This document shows, in pieces, positions 33,901-41,700 of a stretch of DNA of 41,763 nucleotides (its first letter is position 1; the number at the start of each line of letters is the position of its first letter). Both the position numbers and the translations under genes were made by a program. The notes under the pieces were generated by a model, which was given only the letters and a program-made list of their open reading frames with translations, searched no databases and had not been told where the DNA came from. This DNA comes from Selenomonadaceae bacterium. Its GTDB lineage: Bacteria; Bacillota; Negativicutes; Selenomonadales; Selenomonadaceae. The stretch spans positions 1 to 41,763 of the forward strand of contig JAQYBD010000073.1 of the NCBI GenBank assembly GCA_029338835.1, in the 5' to 3' direction.

Positions 33901-34051
33901 CATAGCAAATGGCATCAAAGATGCTGGTCTTGCCGGCTCCTGTCGCACCATGTATGAGGAAAAACGGCTGCGCTGCCAGGATGCGGAAGTCCAGCACGAG
34001 TTCCTGCCGGTATGGTCCAAATGCACATAATTTCAAGATTTCTGGCCGCAT
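30998..34051 (-). CDS. sbcC: SbcC ATPase subunit of the SbcCD nuclease
   Basis: A 1017-residue Rad50-like protein. The N-terminal ATPase half has GATGAGKTSIFDAICYALYG. Two long, Gln/Ala/Glu-rich coiled coils flank the zinc hook CPVC (Cys507/Cys510). The C-terminal half has signature LSGGESFLASLALALGLAD and Walker B TMFIDEGFGTLDED. Together with SbcD it forms the complex that opens hairpins and blocked ends. Its ATG shares one base with the sbcD stop (TGATG), so the pair is translationally coupled. Confidence 0.96.
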   Translation of the reverse strand: MRPEILKLCAFGPYRQELVLDFRILAAQPFFLIHGATGAGKTSIFDAICYALYGEAATEARTSRMLRNREALPTQDTYVELTFAVRGTMWHIRRNPEYERKAKRGDRLVRQAAGVLLSRIEDGAVQESWKKESEVREKIVSLLGFECKEFRQVVLLPQGEFRRFLMADTSARKEIMRVLFNTDIYQKLEEKLKAKASGVNRDYEALQQQRQLYLQEFEAEDEDAFAVRQEAQRKEAVQLAGILSQCSADKEKAAGELEMGRQLEKLFLEDIRAGRELQRAEQSAADDGEQSARLMLAERAAALQDICHQAKQAEEKAGRRQEHLAELTRRGRQSKQALKTAEQEKEQADKEQPQRAARREALVMKRRELKVAEELQADKQRLKAAQDALVKAEAERKELQQQGQALQERLAGLQAKWQQAAAAAADEEAAALFVKNLQQEQQAQSLRMAAEQQLAAATVILQEKRTAREDMQQRSTKAAQELHRLRELLRGARAALLAEHLADGDPCPVCGSLHHPQLARQIQEVVTDDMLQEQEKAWHQLEDSLQSWRLAEQQAAAHQAACRAKLEALPAVRDPDVLTKELAAARVRLQAARHSAQLQQDLDTALAQQKKKQEDWQRRQSGCEEACRSAATAEAAAKARVVEKEAQVTSVGDPAELRQQLMQEEAEVERQEERAQRIQTRAQQAALDHAELQTAWKTACQESRQATAEAEAAWHAFSQRLQAASFASVAAYEAALAGPWGNEPYRQTVKAGLEQHEKELHAARDAYQRSQAAIAGKTRPQLTVLENAYRAAEKAWQEALARHSKAELIERSFARRQQELSELAARSAKLSDSYRCITSLSELASGKTDARVSFQTYVLHSLLDDVMAMANERLLIMSRGQYELHAGERLSGNKQGGLDMEVFDHYSGYARPVATLSGGESFLASLALALGLADVVQAYAGGTRLDTMFIDEGFGTLDEDTLDVALKALFELQESGRLIGIISHVEELRSRIPARLEVTKTRSGGSTARFVLGAAEE

Positions 34052-35208
34052 CAGCGTTCCCTCTCTTCCTGATAGATTTCCTGCAGGCAGGATGACACCA
34101 GTTCGCGCTGCTCTGCAGCCAGCGCTTCGCCCATCATGTCCTCGTAATACTGGGCAAAAAGATCGCCTTCCGTCATCTTCAGGAGCTTCTGCCCCTGCTG
34201 CTGACGCATAGTTCCCTCCCGCTGTAATCCCGGATAACGGATATGCATGAGATTCGGATAGATGACCTTGAGCTTGTTGAAGACATCGAGGATGATGCCC
34301 GTATCGAGGAGTTCCACTTCCATATAATCGTCCGAGGACGGATACCGCTCACGATTGTCCCGTATTTCCGCAAATGTCCCGCGGATACGCCGCACATCCC
34401 GACGCGGCACAAGCGGCAGGAAAGTGGCTGCAGCCTGCCCCTGCCCATCGATTTCGACAGACAGCACGCCCTTGCGCTGCTCTGCTTCATCAAATGAATA
34501 TTTCATGAGCGAACCACTGTAGCGGATGGTATCGTCACCGGCACGCTGCGGGTTATGCAGATGACCGAGTGCCGTGTAACAGAACGGGCGGAAAAGAGCA
34601 GGACGGACACACGAAGAGCCACCGACCGCCAAGGGCCGCTCCGATTCCGATGCCACTCCTCCCGCCAGGAAAGCATGGGCAACGGCTACACTGCGCATAC
34701 CTTTGGGAATCGTTGCAAGCCCTGCCGCAACAGCCACTTCATGAGCAGTCTCAAAATCAAGACTGGTCTCCGCTTCCTCCGGGAAAGCTGCCCGGACCGA
34801 CTGCGGATCCATATAAGGATAAAGCTGGAAAGCCAGCGGGCCATAGTCATCTGCGAGGATGACGGGAGTCAGGGAGCGGTGCAGGCGGCCTCTGGCAAAG
34901 ATGCCCGCTTCCTGCATCAGGCGGCTGGCAAAATCCAGACGCCCTTCACTGTCATGATTCCCCGCAATGAACAAGACCTTGACCCGTCGTTCCTTCATCT
35001 TGGCCAGGAATTCATCAAAGAGTTCCACCGCTTCGACAGGAGGCACACCACGGTCATAAATATCGCCGGCAATCACCACGGCCTCTGCCCGTTCTTCCTC
35101 AATGAGCGGCATAAGCTGGTGTTCGATGAGATCCGCCTGCTCTTCTGTCAGATGCATCCCATGGAAATAGCGGCCGAGATGCCAGTCTGCCGTATGAATA
35201 AAACGCAT
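34051..35208 (-). CDS. sbcD: SbcD nuclease subunit
   Basis: A 385-residue Mre11-like phosphoesterase with all metal-binding motifs: DWHLGR (8-13), GDIYDRG, GNHDSEGR, a VAHAF histidine and GHLH. The C-terminal part carries the capping domain and the SbcC-binding helices. It is an endo/exonuclease dependent on two metal ions (Mn2+ in homologues). The gene starts 24 bases after the PaaK-like gene and is coupled to sbcC. Confidence 0.95.
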   Translation of the reverse strand: MRFIHTADWHLGRYFHGMHLTEEQADLIEHQLMPLIEEERAEAVVIAGDIYDRGVPPVEAVELFDEFLAKMKERRVKVLFIAGNHDSEGRLDFASRLMQEAGIFARGRLHRSLTPVILADDYGPLAFQLYPYMDPQSVRAAFPEEAETSLDFETAHEVAVAAGLATIPKGMRSVAVAHAFLAGGVASESERPLAVGGSSCVRPALFRPFCYTALGHLHNPQRAGDDTIRYSGSLMKYSFDEAEQRKGVLSVEIDGQGQAAATFLPLVPRRDVRRIRGTFAEIRDNRERYPSSDDYMEVELLDTGIILDVFNKLKVIYPNLMHIRYPGLQREGTMRQQQGQKLLKMTEGDLFAQYYEDMMGEALAAEQRELVSSCLQEIYQEERER

Positions 35209-35232
35209 GATTCCTTCCTTTCCGGATATCCG

Positions 35233-36207
35233 TCACATCACGGCATCCCCATCTGCCAATTCCAGGCGCAGTCCCGTGCGCCCGCACGCACATGTGCCAA
35301 GCTTCCGTACCGTCATCCCCGTGCGCAGGCGCAGGAGCGGCATGGCCTGAGCTTCCAATGAAGTAAGCACGAGTTCCCCGGCTTCGCCCTCCTTCGCTTC
35401 GGCACCATCTGCAGTGACAACTTCTACGAGATAGAGGTCTTCCGCCACATGAAAAGCCAGCTTGCCTTCCTCGCAGGGCAGGAAAATCCCTGGCGTACCG
35501 CACTCCGGCAGAGCCAGCAAATGATAGATCTGGCAGCATTCCCATGCCTTTGGCAGCGGCTTCCTTATGGAAGCGGGCGAATCGTGAAGCAGGATGAGCG
35601 TGGCCAGCGGATACGACGACAGGCTTTCCCCGCGCGCCGCCAGCACGTCACTGAGTTCCTCGATACGCGTCGGCGTGCCGACCAGCGTATCGAGATGCGA
35701 GCAGGCCAGCAAGGGCTGCCAGGCTGCGGAACAATCGCCCATCGCCACAACGGTGGCACCGACAAATTCCAAACCGTATTGCAAGTCGAGCAGACGGCTG
35801 TCCGAGCCATTTCCCAGCCAGCCGGCCACTGAAGCCCTGTGCAGGCCGGCAGCCACCAGGCACCGCGTCACCAGCTCGATGTCATGAGCGATATCGCCAT
35901 TCGTATAGAGACGTGTGAGCAGGCCCATATCGCCTGGCAGCGCACTCAGTCGCAGCATGCTCGAAAGCGGCATCGTCGAAAAATCCAGCATCGGTGTCGC
36001 ATACAATTCTGCACGCGTCAAAAACGGCAGCTTCCTGACGTCATCTGCCGTTTTGATATCTGTATAGGAAATGCCATGGCGGGACAGGGATGCATGGTAG
36101 AAGGCTGCTTTCTCTGCTGCCCAGCGCACAGCCTCCTGCAGTTTCTGCCCCTGCAGCATGAGGAGCTGCCCGCGTTCCATTGTTTCCACTTGCGGATTTG
36201 CAAACAT
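35233..36207 (-). CDS. PaaK-like adenylate-forming protein, catalytically degenerate
   Basis: A 324-residue protein that follows phenylacetate-CoA ligase (PaaK) at the N-terminus (NPQVETMERGQL, AAEKAAFYHASLSRHGI, TADDVRKLPFLTRAELYA). It matches again near the end (GEAGELVLTSLEAQAMPLLRLRTGMTVRKLGTCACGRTG). The Ser/Thr/Gly-rich ATP loop (SSGTTGxP) is replaced by LSALPGDMGLLT, and the C-terminal domain with the catalytic lysine (about 100 residues) is missing. Adenylation is therefore unlikely; a binding or regulatory role is an inference. ATG at 36207 is fixed by GGAGG seven bases upstream. It heads the sbcDC-addBA run. Confidence 0.75.
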   Translation of the reverse strand: MFANPQVETMERGQLLMLQGQKLQEAVRWAAEKAAFYHASLSRHGISYTDIKTADDVRKLPFLTRAELYATPMLDFSTMPLSSMLRLSALPGDMGLLTRLYTNGDIAHDIELVTRCLVAAGLHRASVAGWLGNGSDSRLLDLQYGLEFVGATVVAMGDCSAAWQPLLACSHLDTLVGTPTRIEELSDVLAARGESLSSYPLATLILLHDSPASIRKPLPKAWECCQIYHLLALPECGTPGIFLPCEEGKLAFHVAEDLYLVEVVTADGAEAKEGEAGELVLTSLEAQAMPLLRLRTGMTVRKLGTCACGRTGLRLELADGDAVM

Positions 36208-36275
36208 AAAAAAACCTCCATAACCAGTCATTCCCTTTATATATTCCTTCCCTGCCGCCCAAAATCCTGCAAAAA

Positions 36276-36304
36276 AGCCGCTGCATCGCAAAGATGCAGC
36301 GGCT
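36276..36304 (-). terminator. hsp20 terminator
   Basis: Perfect 12-base stem AGCCGCTGCATC/GATGCAGCGGCT with a five-base loop, followed on the minus strand by TTTTTT. It separates hsp20 from the PaaK-like gene. Confidence 0.92.
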
Positions 36305-36329
36305 CGCCTGTACACTGGTACAAGATGGA

Positions 36330-36773
36330 TCACTTGATGTCAAAGACCGTCCGGCCTTTATCTTCAGGCTCCTTCGGCAGCACGATATGAAGCACGCCAT
36401 CTTCGAAAGAAACCGCAACCTCATCTTTTACGATCCCATCGATCTCGAAACTGCGCTCAAAGGTCCCTGTGCGGCGTTCGCGGCAGATATAGCGGACATC
36501 CATATCCGGCTCCGGACGCTCGGCCTTGATAGTCAGGTAGTTATTGTCATCATACGACACCGTGATCTGCTCCTTGTGGAAGCCCGGCAGCTCGGCAAAG
36601 AGTTCATAGCGATCCGGTGTATCGATGACATCGACGCGGAAGGAGGAGAGTGCGCCACTGACGCGTCCGAGCGGATTGCAGGGCTGATCTGCCACGAAAT
36701 CCAGGACTTTCTCAACGGCTTCGCGCCCGCGTTCGGCATTCTCACGGAAATTGAACGGAATTGGTCTGAACAT
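36330..36773 (-). CDS. Hsp20-family small heat-shock protein
   Basis: A 147-residue ATP-independent holdase. The alpha-crystallin domain runs from SSFRVDVIDTPDRYELFAELPG through YICRERRTGTFERSFEI to the conserved EDGVLHIVLPK. A short N-terminal arm (MFRPIPFNFRENAERGREAV) and a short C-terminal tail complete it. ATG at 36773 has GGAGG eight bases upstream; the TTG five codons earlier overlaps that site. It is transcribed alone between its own promoter and terminator. No CIRCE element is visible, so heat control through HrcA is not indicated. Confidence 0.93.
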   Translation of the reverse strand: MFRPIPFNFRENAERGREAVEKVLDFVADQPCNPLGRVSGALSSFRVDVIDTPDRYELFAELPGFHKEQITVSYDDNNYLTIKAERPEPDMDVRYICRERRTGTFERSFEIDGIVKDEVAVSFEDGVLHIVLPKEPEDKGRTVFDIK

Positions 36774-36821
36774 GATAATCGCCTCCAACGGAAGGATGAA
36801 TATTTCTTCTGCTATGCCTCT

Positions 36822-36850
36822 ATTATAGTAGAATTGTATGAAAATTTCAA
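36822..36850 (-). promoter_or_regulatory. hsp20 sigma-A promoter
   Basis: Minus-strand -35 TTGAAA (36845-36850), 17-base spacer, -10 TATAAT (36822-36827): a near-consensus housekeeping promoter, with a leader of about 40 bases. Confidence 0.8.
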
Positions 36851-36884
36851 GAATCCTTCCTGATCCGCATGCTGTGATCCATCC

Positions 36885-38312
36885 TTACTTCTGCGGACGT
36901 ACGGGCTGCTTGGCGAAGTGATCGAGAGCTTTCTGATAGTCCTGTACAAACTCCACGGTGCCCATGTATTCACCGGCTTCATCGTAAACAGCCAGATAGC
37001 GCACACCGACAGGACGCCCCATGATGCGCCGCCAGACTTCCATGTGGTCGCGCTTCTTTGCCTTGAAATCGAGCAGCATCTGACGCACGACCGGGATGAC
37101 TTCCGGCGGATGGCAGCTGTATACCTCTCGCCCGAGTGCCGTCAGCGGACGCGAGAAGATGCGTCCTTCGTTGAGGAAGTATCTTAAGATATCATCTTTA
37201 TCGATGAACGTGATATCGACATCGAGCAGTTTCAGGATGCCCTGGAGCTGGCGAACCGTGAGTTCGCCCGTCGGCAGTTTTACCCGCCCATCAAGTGCCT
37301 CCGGCGGAGCCTGCTGGCTGAGGATCCACTTCTCCCCCTGCGGCCAGCGCGGCAATGTTTTTTCATCGACAAAAGCCATGCCCATCTCAAAGAGATCCCG
37401 GTAAATCTGATACCACTGCTCCTGCGTGAAGAAGCGCAGGGAAAGCGGGAACAGGATCTTATCCTCTTTGACAATCATCTCGCGGATGCGCGTCATGAGC
37501 TGATGCAAGCGCCCGCGCACAATCATCAGATTCTCGGGATCTTCCTTCAAAGATCTGGTCAGCACGCCGAGTTCTTTCTTGATTTCATCATCCACGCCCC
37601 ACATGACCTGAGAAGGCCCCGTCACACCATAATCGTAGAGGAAAGGCATCAGCAGTTCCTCTTTCTTGGCATAATGGGAACGCACGGCATTGAGTGCCGC
37701 CGTTTGCGCTGCCACGGTGCGCATATCAGACGTTTCGATTGCCTGCTCAAGATCGGTGAGAGCCTGGGAAAGTCCCTCATTCTCCAGGCGCAGCAGTGAA
37801 AGCGGATGACCGGGTGGCAGCTCATCCACCTCATCGTCACCGCTCTGCGGCGCAGCAGGTGCCGACTCGATATGCCCCTCAAACAGGGAAGCATGCAAAT
37901 CACAGAGACGCTGGACTTCCCGCACGGGCACGCCGCCCTTGATGAGTTCCTGCTCCGCTGCCGCGATCTCCTCCGGTGCCACGTCGGTAAAGTGCTGAAC
38001 AAAGTCCTCGCGGACGACATCAGCCTCCTCGCCGCGGTGCAGGCGGCCGATGTAATCACGCAGGCGTGCCTGGCGCTTCTGCTGCTCACCATTCGTCAAG
38101 GTAAACCCTTCCTTTTCCAGAGCCTCAGCCAGACGGTCAAACGAGATGCCCTTGACAACGGCACCGCGCGGCAGCGTCATGATGCTGCCCATGAGCTTCA
38201 AGGCACCTGGCTTCAGGATATCCGTAAAGCCCAGGGAAGCCAGCACATCCCGCAGTTCCGGGTATTCGCGGACCAGCTCCGCGACGCTTTTATTGAGATT
38301 GAGTTCTTTCAT
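36885..38312 (-). CDS. DUF1858-DUF438-hemerythrin-PAS protein
   Basis: A 475-residue cytosolic protein. Its order is a DUF1858 domain (SVAELVREYPELRDVLASLGF, 1-65), DUF438 (about 70-150), a hemerythrin-like bundle with conserved His/Glu (HPLSLLRLENEGLS, AVRSHYAKKEELLMPFL, MIVKEDKILFPL), and a C-terminal PAS-type domain. The PAS part contains DVDITFIDKDDILRYFLNEG and GREVYSCHPPEVIP; the Cys-His of the latter is conserved in this family and may bind haem. Such proteins are thought to sense oxygen or nitric oxide in anaerobes (inference). AAGGAG lies eight bases before the ATG. It stands alone between hsp20 and the radical SAM gene. Confidence 0.88.
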   Translation of the reverse strand: MKELNLNKSVAELVREYPELRDVLASLGFTDILKPGALKLMGSIMTLPRGAVVKGISFDRLAEALEKEGFTLTNGEQQKRQARLRDYIGRLHRGEEADVVREDFVQHFTDVAPEEIAAAEQELIKGGVPVREVQRLCDLHASLFEGHIESAPAAPQSGDDEVDELPPGHPLSLLRLENEGLSQALTDLEQAIETSDMRTVAAQTAALNAVRSHYAKKEELLMPFLYDYGVTGPSQVMWGVDDEIKKELGVLTRSLKEDPENLMIVRGRLHQLMTRIREMIVKEDKILFPLSLRFFTQEQWYQIYRDLFEMGMAFVDEKTLPRWPQGEKWILSQQAPPEALDGRVKLPTGELTVRQLQGILKLLDVDITFIDKDDILRYFLNEGRIFSRPLTALGREVYSCHPPEVIPVVRQMLLDFKAKKRDHMEVWRRIMGRPVGVRYLAVYDEAGEYMGTVEFVQDYQKALDHFAKQPVRPQK

Positions 38313-38347
38313 GAGATTACTCCTTGTCCGTTCTTATCAATCATAAA

Positions 38348-38394
38348 CGGTCACACTCGTATCGCGTTCGCATGACCGGATTGACCTGATTATA
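38348..38394 (-). promoter_or_regulatory. Promoter region with inverted repeat before the DUF438 gene
   Basis: A minus-strand -10 TATAAT (38389-38394) has a poor -35. Downstream of it, CGGTCA/TGACCG (38348-38353 and 38373-38378) form an inverted repeat with a 19-base gap, within the probable leader. A regulator site is possible. Confidence 0.35.
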
Positions 38395-38462
38395 GTATGG
38401 AACAAAGCAAACAGGCTGTACCATTTGTTACCCCGTTGACTGACGCAGCTCCCAAAGGAGCA

Positions 38463-39704
38463 TCATTCCTCGACATAATGGCTGAAACTGCCGATGACAA
38501 GCTGTGGGAATTCCTCATGGAGCGTCGTCAGGAAATGACGCGTACCGAGGATCCTGCCCTGCGGCTCCGGCATGATGTCCAGGAAAGCATCGGGGTCGAT
38601 GTTGAGATTTCGCACCTGGATCATCTGCACGGGCAGTTCACGGAAAAATTCCTGCCAAGCCGCCAGTTCCTCCTCGCGGTCATTGAAGCCCGGGAAATAC
38701 AGGAGGTTCAAGGAAACGTAGACGCCGTGATCTAGCGCATAACGGATGGAGGCTTTGACATCGGAAAGATGATAGCTTGCACGGTAATACGCATCGTAGC
38801 CTTCTTCCCGCGCACTGATGATGGATACGCGGATGGAATCGAGCCCGGCATCGACAATCTTCCGGATGCCTTCCGTCCAGCCCGCATTGGAATTCATGTT
38901 GATCTGTCCCCGCTTCGTCTTGGCTCGGATCATCGGGATGGCTGCGGCAATGCGGTCAGCAGCCAGCGACGGCTCGCCCTCGCATCCCTGACCGAAGCTG
39001 ATGATGGCATCCGGAGCCACCGACAGATGATAGATGCCGACCTCAGCGATTTCCTCAGGTGTTGGACGGAAATTGATGCGTTCCTGCGGCGACGGACAGC
39101 ATTCGGCTGGCTGCAGCGAGATGCAGCCAAAGCAGTTGGCGTTGCAGACAGGCGACGTCGGGATACCGCATTCCCAACGGCGGTAAAAGAGATTCTGCGC
39201 CGTGCAGCAATGCCACTTGAGCGAGCAGCCTCCCACCTGTTCCACGATGCGATTGCCCGGCAGATCCTTCTTCGTGCGTTTGACGAGCTTTGCCAGTTCC
39301 TTCGTATTGTAATGCTCGGGATCCCACTTATCGTTCTCATCAGTATAGACCGCTGCACAATAAAGCTCGTCCTGATAGACGACAACGGCCGTATAGCCGT
39401 AAAGCGGCAGTCTTTGTGCGTTCTCTGCCCGCTCATAGGCTGGCAGATAAAGACGCGTGTAGCCGGCCGGCAGGATGGCAGCCACGGCCAGTCCGCTGAT
39501 GGGCATGACCTCGCCATCCGGTCCCATGCCCACGGCCAGGTGGTCAGGAAGCAGCATGAGGTCGGCACTTTCCGGCAGCGGGATGAGATCTTCGGGCTGC
39601 AGGCGCACATTCTCACGCCCAGTGCGCCCCATGCCAGCCATGCCCGGCGCATCGAGGATATTGCCGTCCTCATCGGCATATACGGCTGTAATCTGTTCAT
39701 TCAT
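38463..39704 (-). CDS. Cysteine-rich radical SAM protein
   Basis: A 413-residue protein whose radical SAM core begins with CNANCFGC (Cys187, Cys191, Cys194), binding the SAM-cleaving 4Fe-4S cluster. The SAM-contact segments follow (ISFGQGCEGEP, QINMNSNAGWTEGIRKIVDAGLDSIRVSI). Before the core is a 150-residue non-enzymatic domain, then GGCSLKWHCCTAQNLFYRRWECG with further cysteines; another pair (AECCPSP) follows the core motif. The protein may thus hold extra metal or cluster sites. The reaction is unknown; the family occurs in Negativicutes and other anaerobes. ATG at 39704 follows AGGAGG and overlaps the pth stop by eight bases, so the two are co-translated. Confidence 0.82.
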   Translation of the reverse strand: MNEQITAVYADEDGNILDAPGMAGMGRTGRENVRLQPEDLIPLPESADLMLLPDHLAVGMGPDGEVMPISGLAVAAILPAGYTRLYLPAYERAENAQRLPLYGYTAVVVYQDELYCAAVYTDENDKWDPEHYNTKELAKLVKRTKKDLPGNRIVEQVGGCSLKWHCCTAQNLFYRRWECGIPTSPVCNANCFGCISLQPAECCPSPQERINFRPTPEEIAEVGIYHLSVAPDAIISFGQGCEGEPSLAADRIAAAIPMIRAKTKRGQINMNSNAGWTEGIRKIVDAGLDSIRVSIISAREEGYDAYYRASYHLSDVKASIRYALDHGVYVSLNLLYFPGFNDREEELAAWQEFFRELPVQMIQVRNLNIDPDAFLDIMPEPQGRILGTRHFLTTLHEEFPQLVIGSFSHYVEE

Positions 39705-40353
39705 GCGGCATTTCCTCCTGACTTCCCGAAACAGGTGCTGCCGTTTCCACCGGCTCATCCTGTTTCACTTTCCTTTTCTTCTGTTTCTTGGGATTATAGC
39801 GATTCATAGCAACATCGATGTCATCCGTCACGATGCATTCTACAGCAGGCTCCAGATACTTGATGGCCTCTTCGATCTTCTGCTGTCCTTCTGCGGAGAA
39901 AGGGGCCAGCACATGATTGACAACCGTCCAGCCCGGCAGAGGACGGCCGATGCCAATGCGCACGCGTGCAAAGTGTTCATCACCGACATGGGCGAGGATA
40001 GACTTGATGCCATTATGCCCACCGGCACTGCCTTTCTTGCGGATACGGATGGTACCTACGGGGATATCCATATCATCATGCGCGACGATGAGATCTTCCG
40101 GCGCCAGTTTATACCAGGCAAGTAGCGGGCCAAGGGCACGACCGCTCTCATTCATGTACGTCTGCGGCTTGACGAGCAGCACCTTTTCCGTGCCAATGCG
40201 CGCCGGTGCGACCAGCGCGTCAAATTTCGCCTGCCACTCCGAAGCAGTGACGCCCAGCGCATCCGCCAGCGCATCGACAAACATGAACCCTACATTGTGT
40301 TTCGTCCTGGCATATTCCGTCCCCGGATTGCCAAGACCTGCGATGATTTTCAT
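39697..40353 (-). CDS. pth: Peptidyl-tRNA hydrolase
   Basis: A 218-residue enzyme that releases peptides from dropped-off peptidyl-tRNA. Active-site residues are in place: Asn9 (GLGNPG), His19 (TKHNVGF), Asn68 (YMNESG) and Asp93 (AHDDMDIPVG), together with KKGSAGGHNGI and RVRIGIGRP. Beyond the usual end it has a basic Lys-rich segment (NPKKQKKRKVK) and an acidic Glu/Pro tail, about 30 extra residues that may contact RNA or ribosome. GAGG lies nine bases before the ATG. It is coupled to the radical SAM gene. Confidence 0.95.
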   Translation of the reverse strand: MKIIAGLGNPGTEYARTKHNVGFMFVDALADALGVTASEWQAKFDALVAPARIGTEKVLLVKPQTYMNESGRALGPLLAWYKLAPEDLIVAHDDMDIPVGTIRIRKKGSAGGHNGIKSILAHVGDEHFARVRIGIGRPLPGWTVVNHVLAPFSAEGQQKIEEAIKYLEPAVECIVTDDIDVAMNRYNPKKQKKRKVKQDEPVETAAPVSGSQEEMPHE

Positions 40354-40462
40354 TAAGATTTTCCTCTTTCTTCTGCAGAAACGTCAACAAATTATTATGT
40401 ATAAGTTTATCACATCGGCGCCACACTGTCAGCACAGTCCCCGCTCCAGCCTGCATGCAAAA

Positions 40463-40499
40463 AGACCGCTGCACAAAGATGCACTTCATGCAACGGTCT
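40463..40499 (-). terminator. uppP terminator
   Basis: Stem AGACCG/CGGTCT (40463-40468 and 40494-40499) with inner TGCA/TGCA pairing across a mismatch, followed by TTTTT on the minus strand. It lies 16 bases after the uppP stop. Confidence 0.8.
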
Positions 40500-40514
40500 G
40501 CGAAGCCTTGCGGG

Positions 40515-41363
40515 TCAGTCATTGGCTGTCGGGTCGCCGACCAGGAACAGGTAAGCAAGCACGACGATGCCGAGCGCGATGCGGTACCAGCCGAACGCCT
40601 TGAAATCATTCGTCTTGATGTAACGCATCAGGAACTTGATAGACAGGATGGAAACGATGAAAGCCGTGACCATGCCCACGAGCAGGATGAGGATCTCCGT
40701 ACCGGTATAGTCAAAACCAAACTTGACTATCTTGAGGGCACTGGCACCAAACATGACCGGAATAGCCAGGAAAAACGTGAACTCAGCAGCCACCGTACGG
40801 CTGGTACCGAAGAGCAGGCCGCCGAGGATTGTCGCACCGGAACGGCTCGTGCCCGGCACCAGGGAAAGCACCTGGAAAAGGCCGATGATCAGAGCCGTCT
40901 TGTAATCGAGCCGGCGCAGTTCCGTGATGCGCGGGCGGCGACGCTTGTTGTAATTCTCGACGATGATGAACATGATACCGTAGAAAATCAGCGTCGTTGC
41001 CACGACCAGCGCCGTCATGAAATGCTCTTCCATATAGTTGTTGAACAGGAGCCCGATGACGGCAGCCGGGATACAGGCCACGATGACCTTCATCCAGAGC
41101 TGTACGGTATCCCGCTTCTCCTGGCGCGTTTTCCAGGATGAAAACGGATTGAGCTTCTCAAAGCTCAGCACCACCACTGCCATGATGGCACCGAGCTGGA
41201 TGACCACCAGGAACATATCCATGAACTGTTTCGTGACATTGAGCTTGATGAATTCATCGACCAGGATCATATGACCCGTACTCGATACCGGCAGCCATTC
41301 TGTGAGCCCCTCAACTATGCCCAGCAGGATGGTCTTGAGCAAATCGGCAATACTTAAATCCAC
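40515..41363 (-). CDS. uppP: Undecaprenyl-diphosphatase (BacA type)
   Basis: A 282-residue polytopic membrane enzyme that dephosphorylates undecaprenyl diphosphate, recycling the lipid carrier of cell-wall synthesis; extra dosage gives bacitracin resistance. Signature motifs are [15 protein letters not shown] near the N-terminus and [15 protein letters not shown] in the second half, containing the catalytic Glu, Ser and Arg residues of the family. At least seven hydrophobic segments are visible. It is transcribed from an extended -10 promoter, and the right end of a transposon lies about 150 bases upstream. Confidence 0.95.
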   Translation of the reverse strand: MDLSIADLLKTILLGIVEGLTEWLPVSSTGHMILVDEFIKLNVTKQFMDMFLVVIQLGAIMAVVVLSFEKLNPFSSWKTRQEKRDTVQLWMKVIVACIPAAVIGLLFNNYMEEHFMTALVVATTLIFYGIMFIIVENYNKRRRPRITELRRLDYKTALIIGLFQVLSLVPGTSRSGATILGGLLFGTSRTVAAEFTFFLAIPVMFGASALKIVKFGFDYTGTEILILLVGMVTAFIVSILSIKFLMRYIKTNDFKAFGWYRIALGIVVLAYLFLVGDPTAND

Positions 41364-41404
41364 GTTATTCTCCCCCTATGTATTTCTTGATTGCAGTACG
41401 TCCC

Positions 41405-41413
41405 ATTATAGCA
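41405..41413 (-). promoter_or_regulatory. Extended -10 promoter of uppP
   Basis: Minus-strand TGCTATAAT (41405-41413) is an extended -10 with no good -35 at the normal distance. The palindrome CAGATATCTG (41443-41452) lies 30 bases further upstream. The leader is about 35 bases. Confidence 0.6.
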
Positions 41414-41516
41414 TAGCTGCCAGGGCTCTGCATGGAAATTTACAGATATCTGCTGCCCGGTAACTCATGTTGCAGGCTCGAGTATAGCAGAGAAAGATAA
41501 ACATCACGTAAACAGC

Positions 41517-41700
41517 GTCAACTACCGCCACTTAAAGAAGTGGCGGCTTGTAAGTCGGAACTACATAGGTACTAACGGCATCGAAACAATGTCTTCCTAA
41601 ATCCGCCTACATCATCGGGTGGCTGACAACACCCGCTTTGCTAAGGAGTTTACTCCGAAGCAGTTGTTATTCTTTCGTAACGAGGATGGTTATCTCCGGA
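41517..41700 (-). ncRNA. Probable omega-RNA (guide RNA) of the TnpB element
   Basis: In characterised IS200/IS605 elements the region from the tnpB 3' end to the right end is transcribed as the guide RNA, the guide being the flanking host DNA. Here it contains a CGGGTG/CACCCG stem (41616-41621/41630-41635), a GTAGTTCCGAC stretch and the terminal hairpin. The guide would read GCTGTTTACGTGATGTTTAT (complement of 41497-41516). The 5' limit is a guess. Confidence 0.55.
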
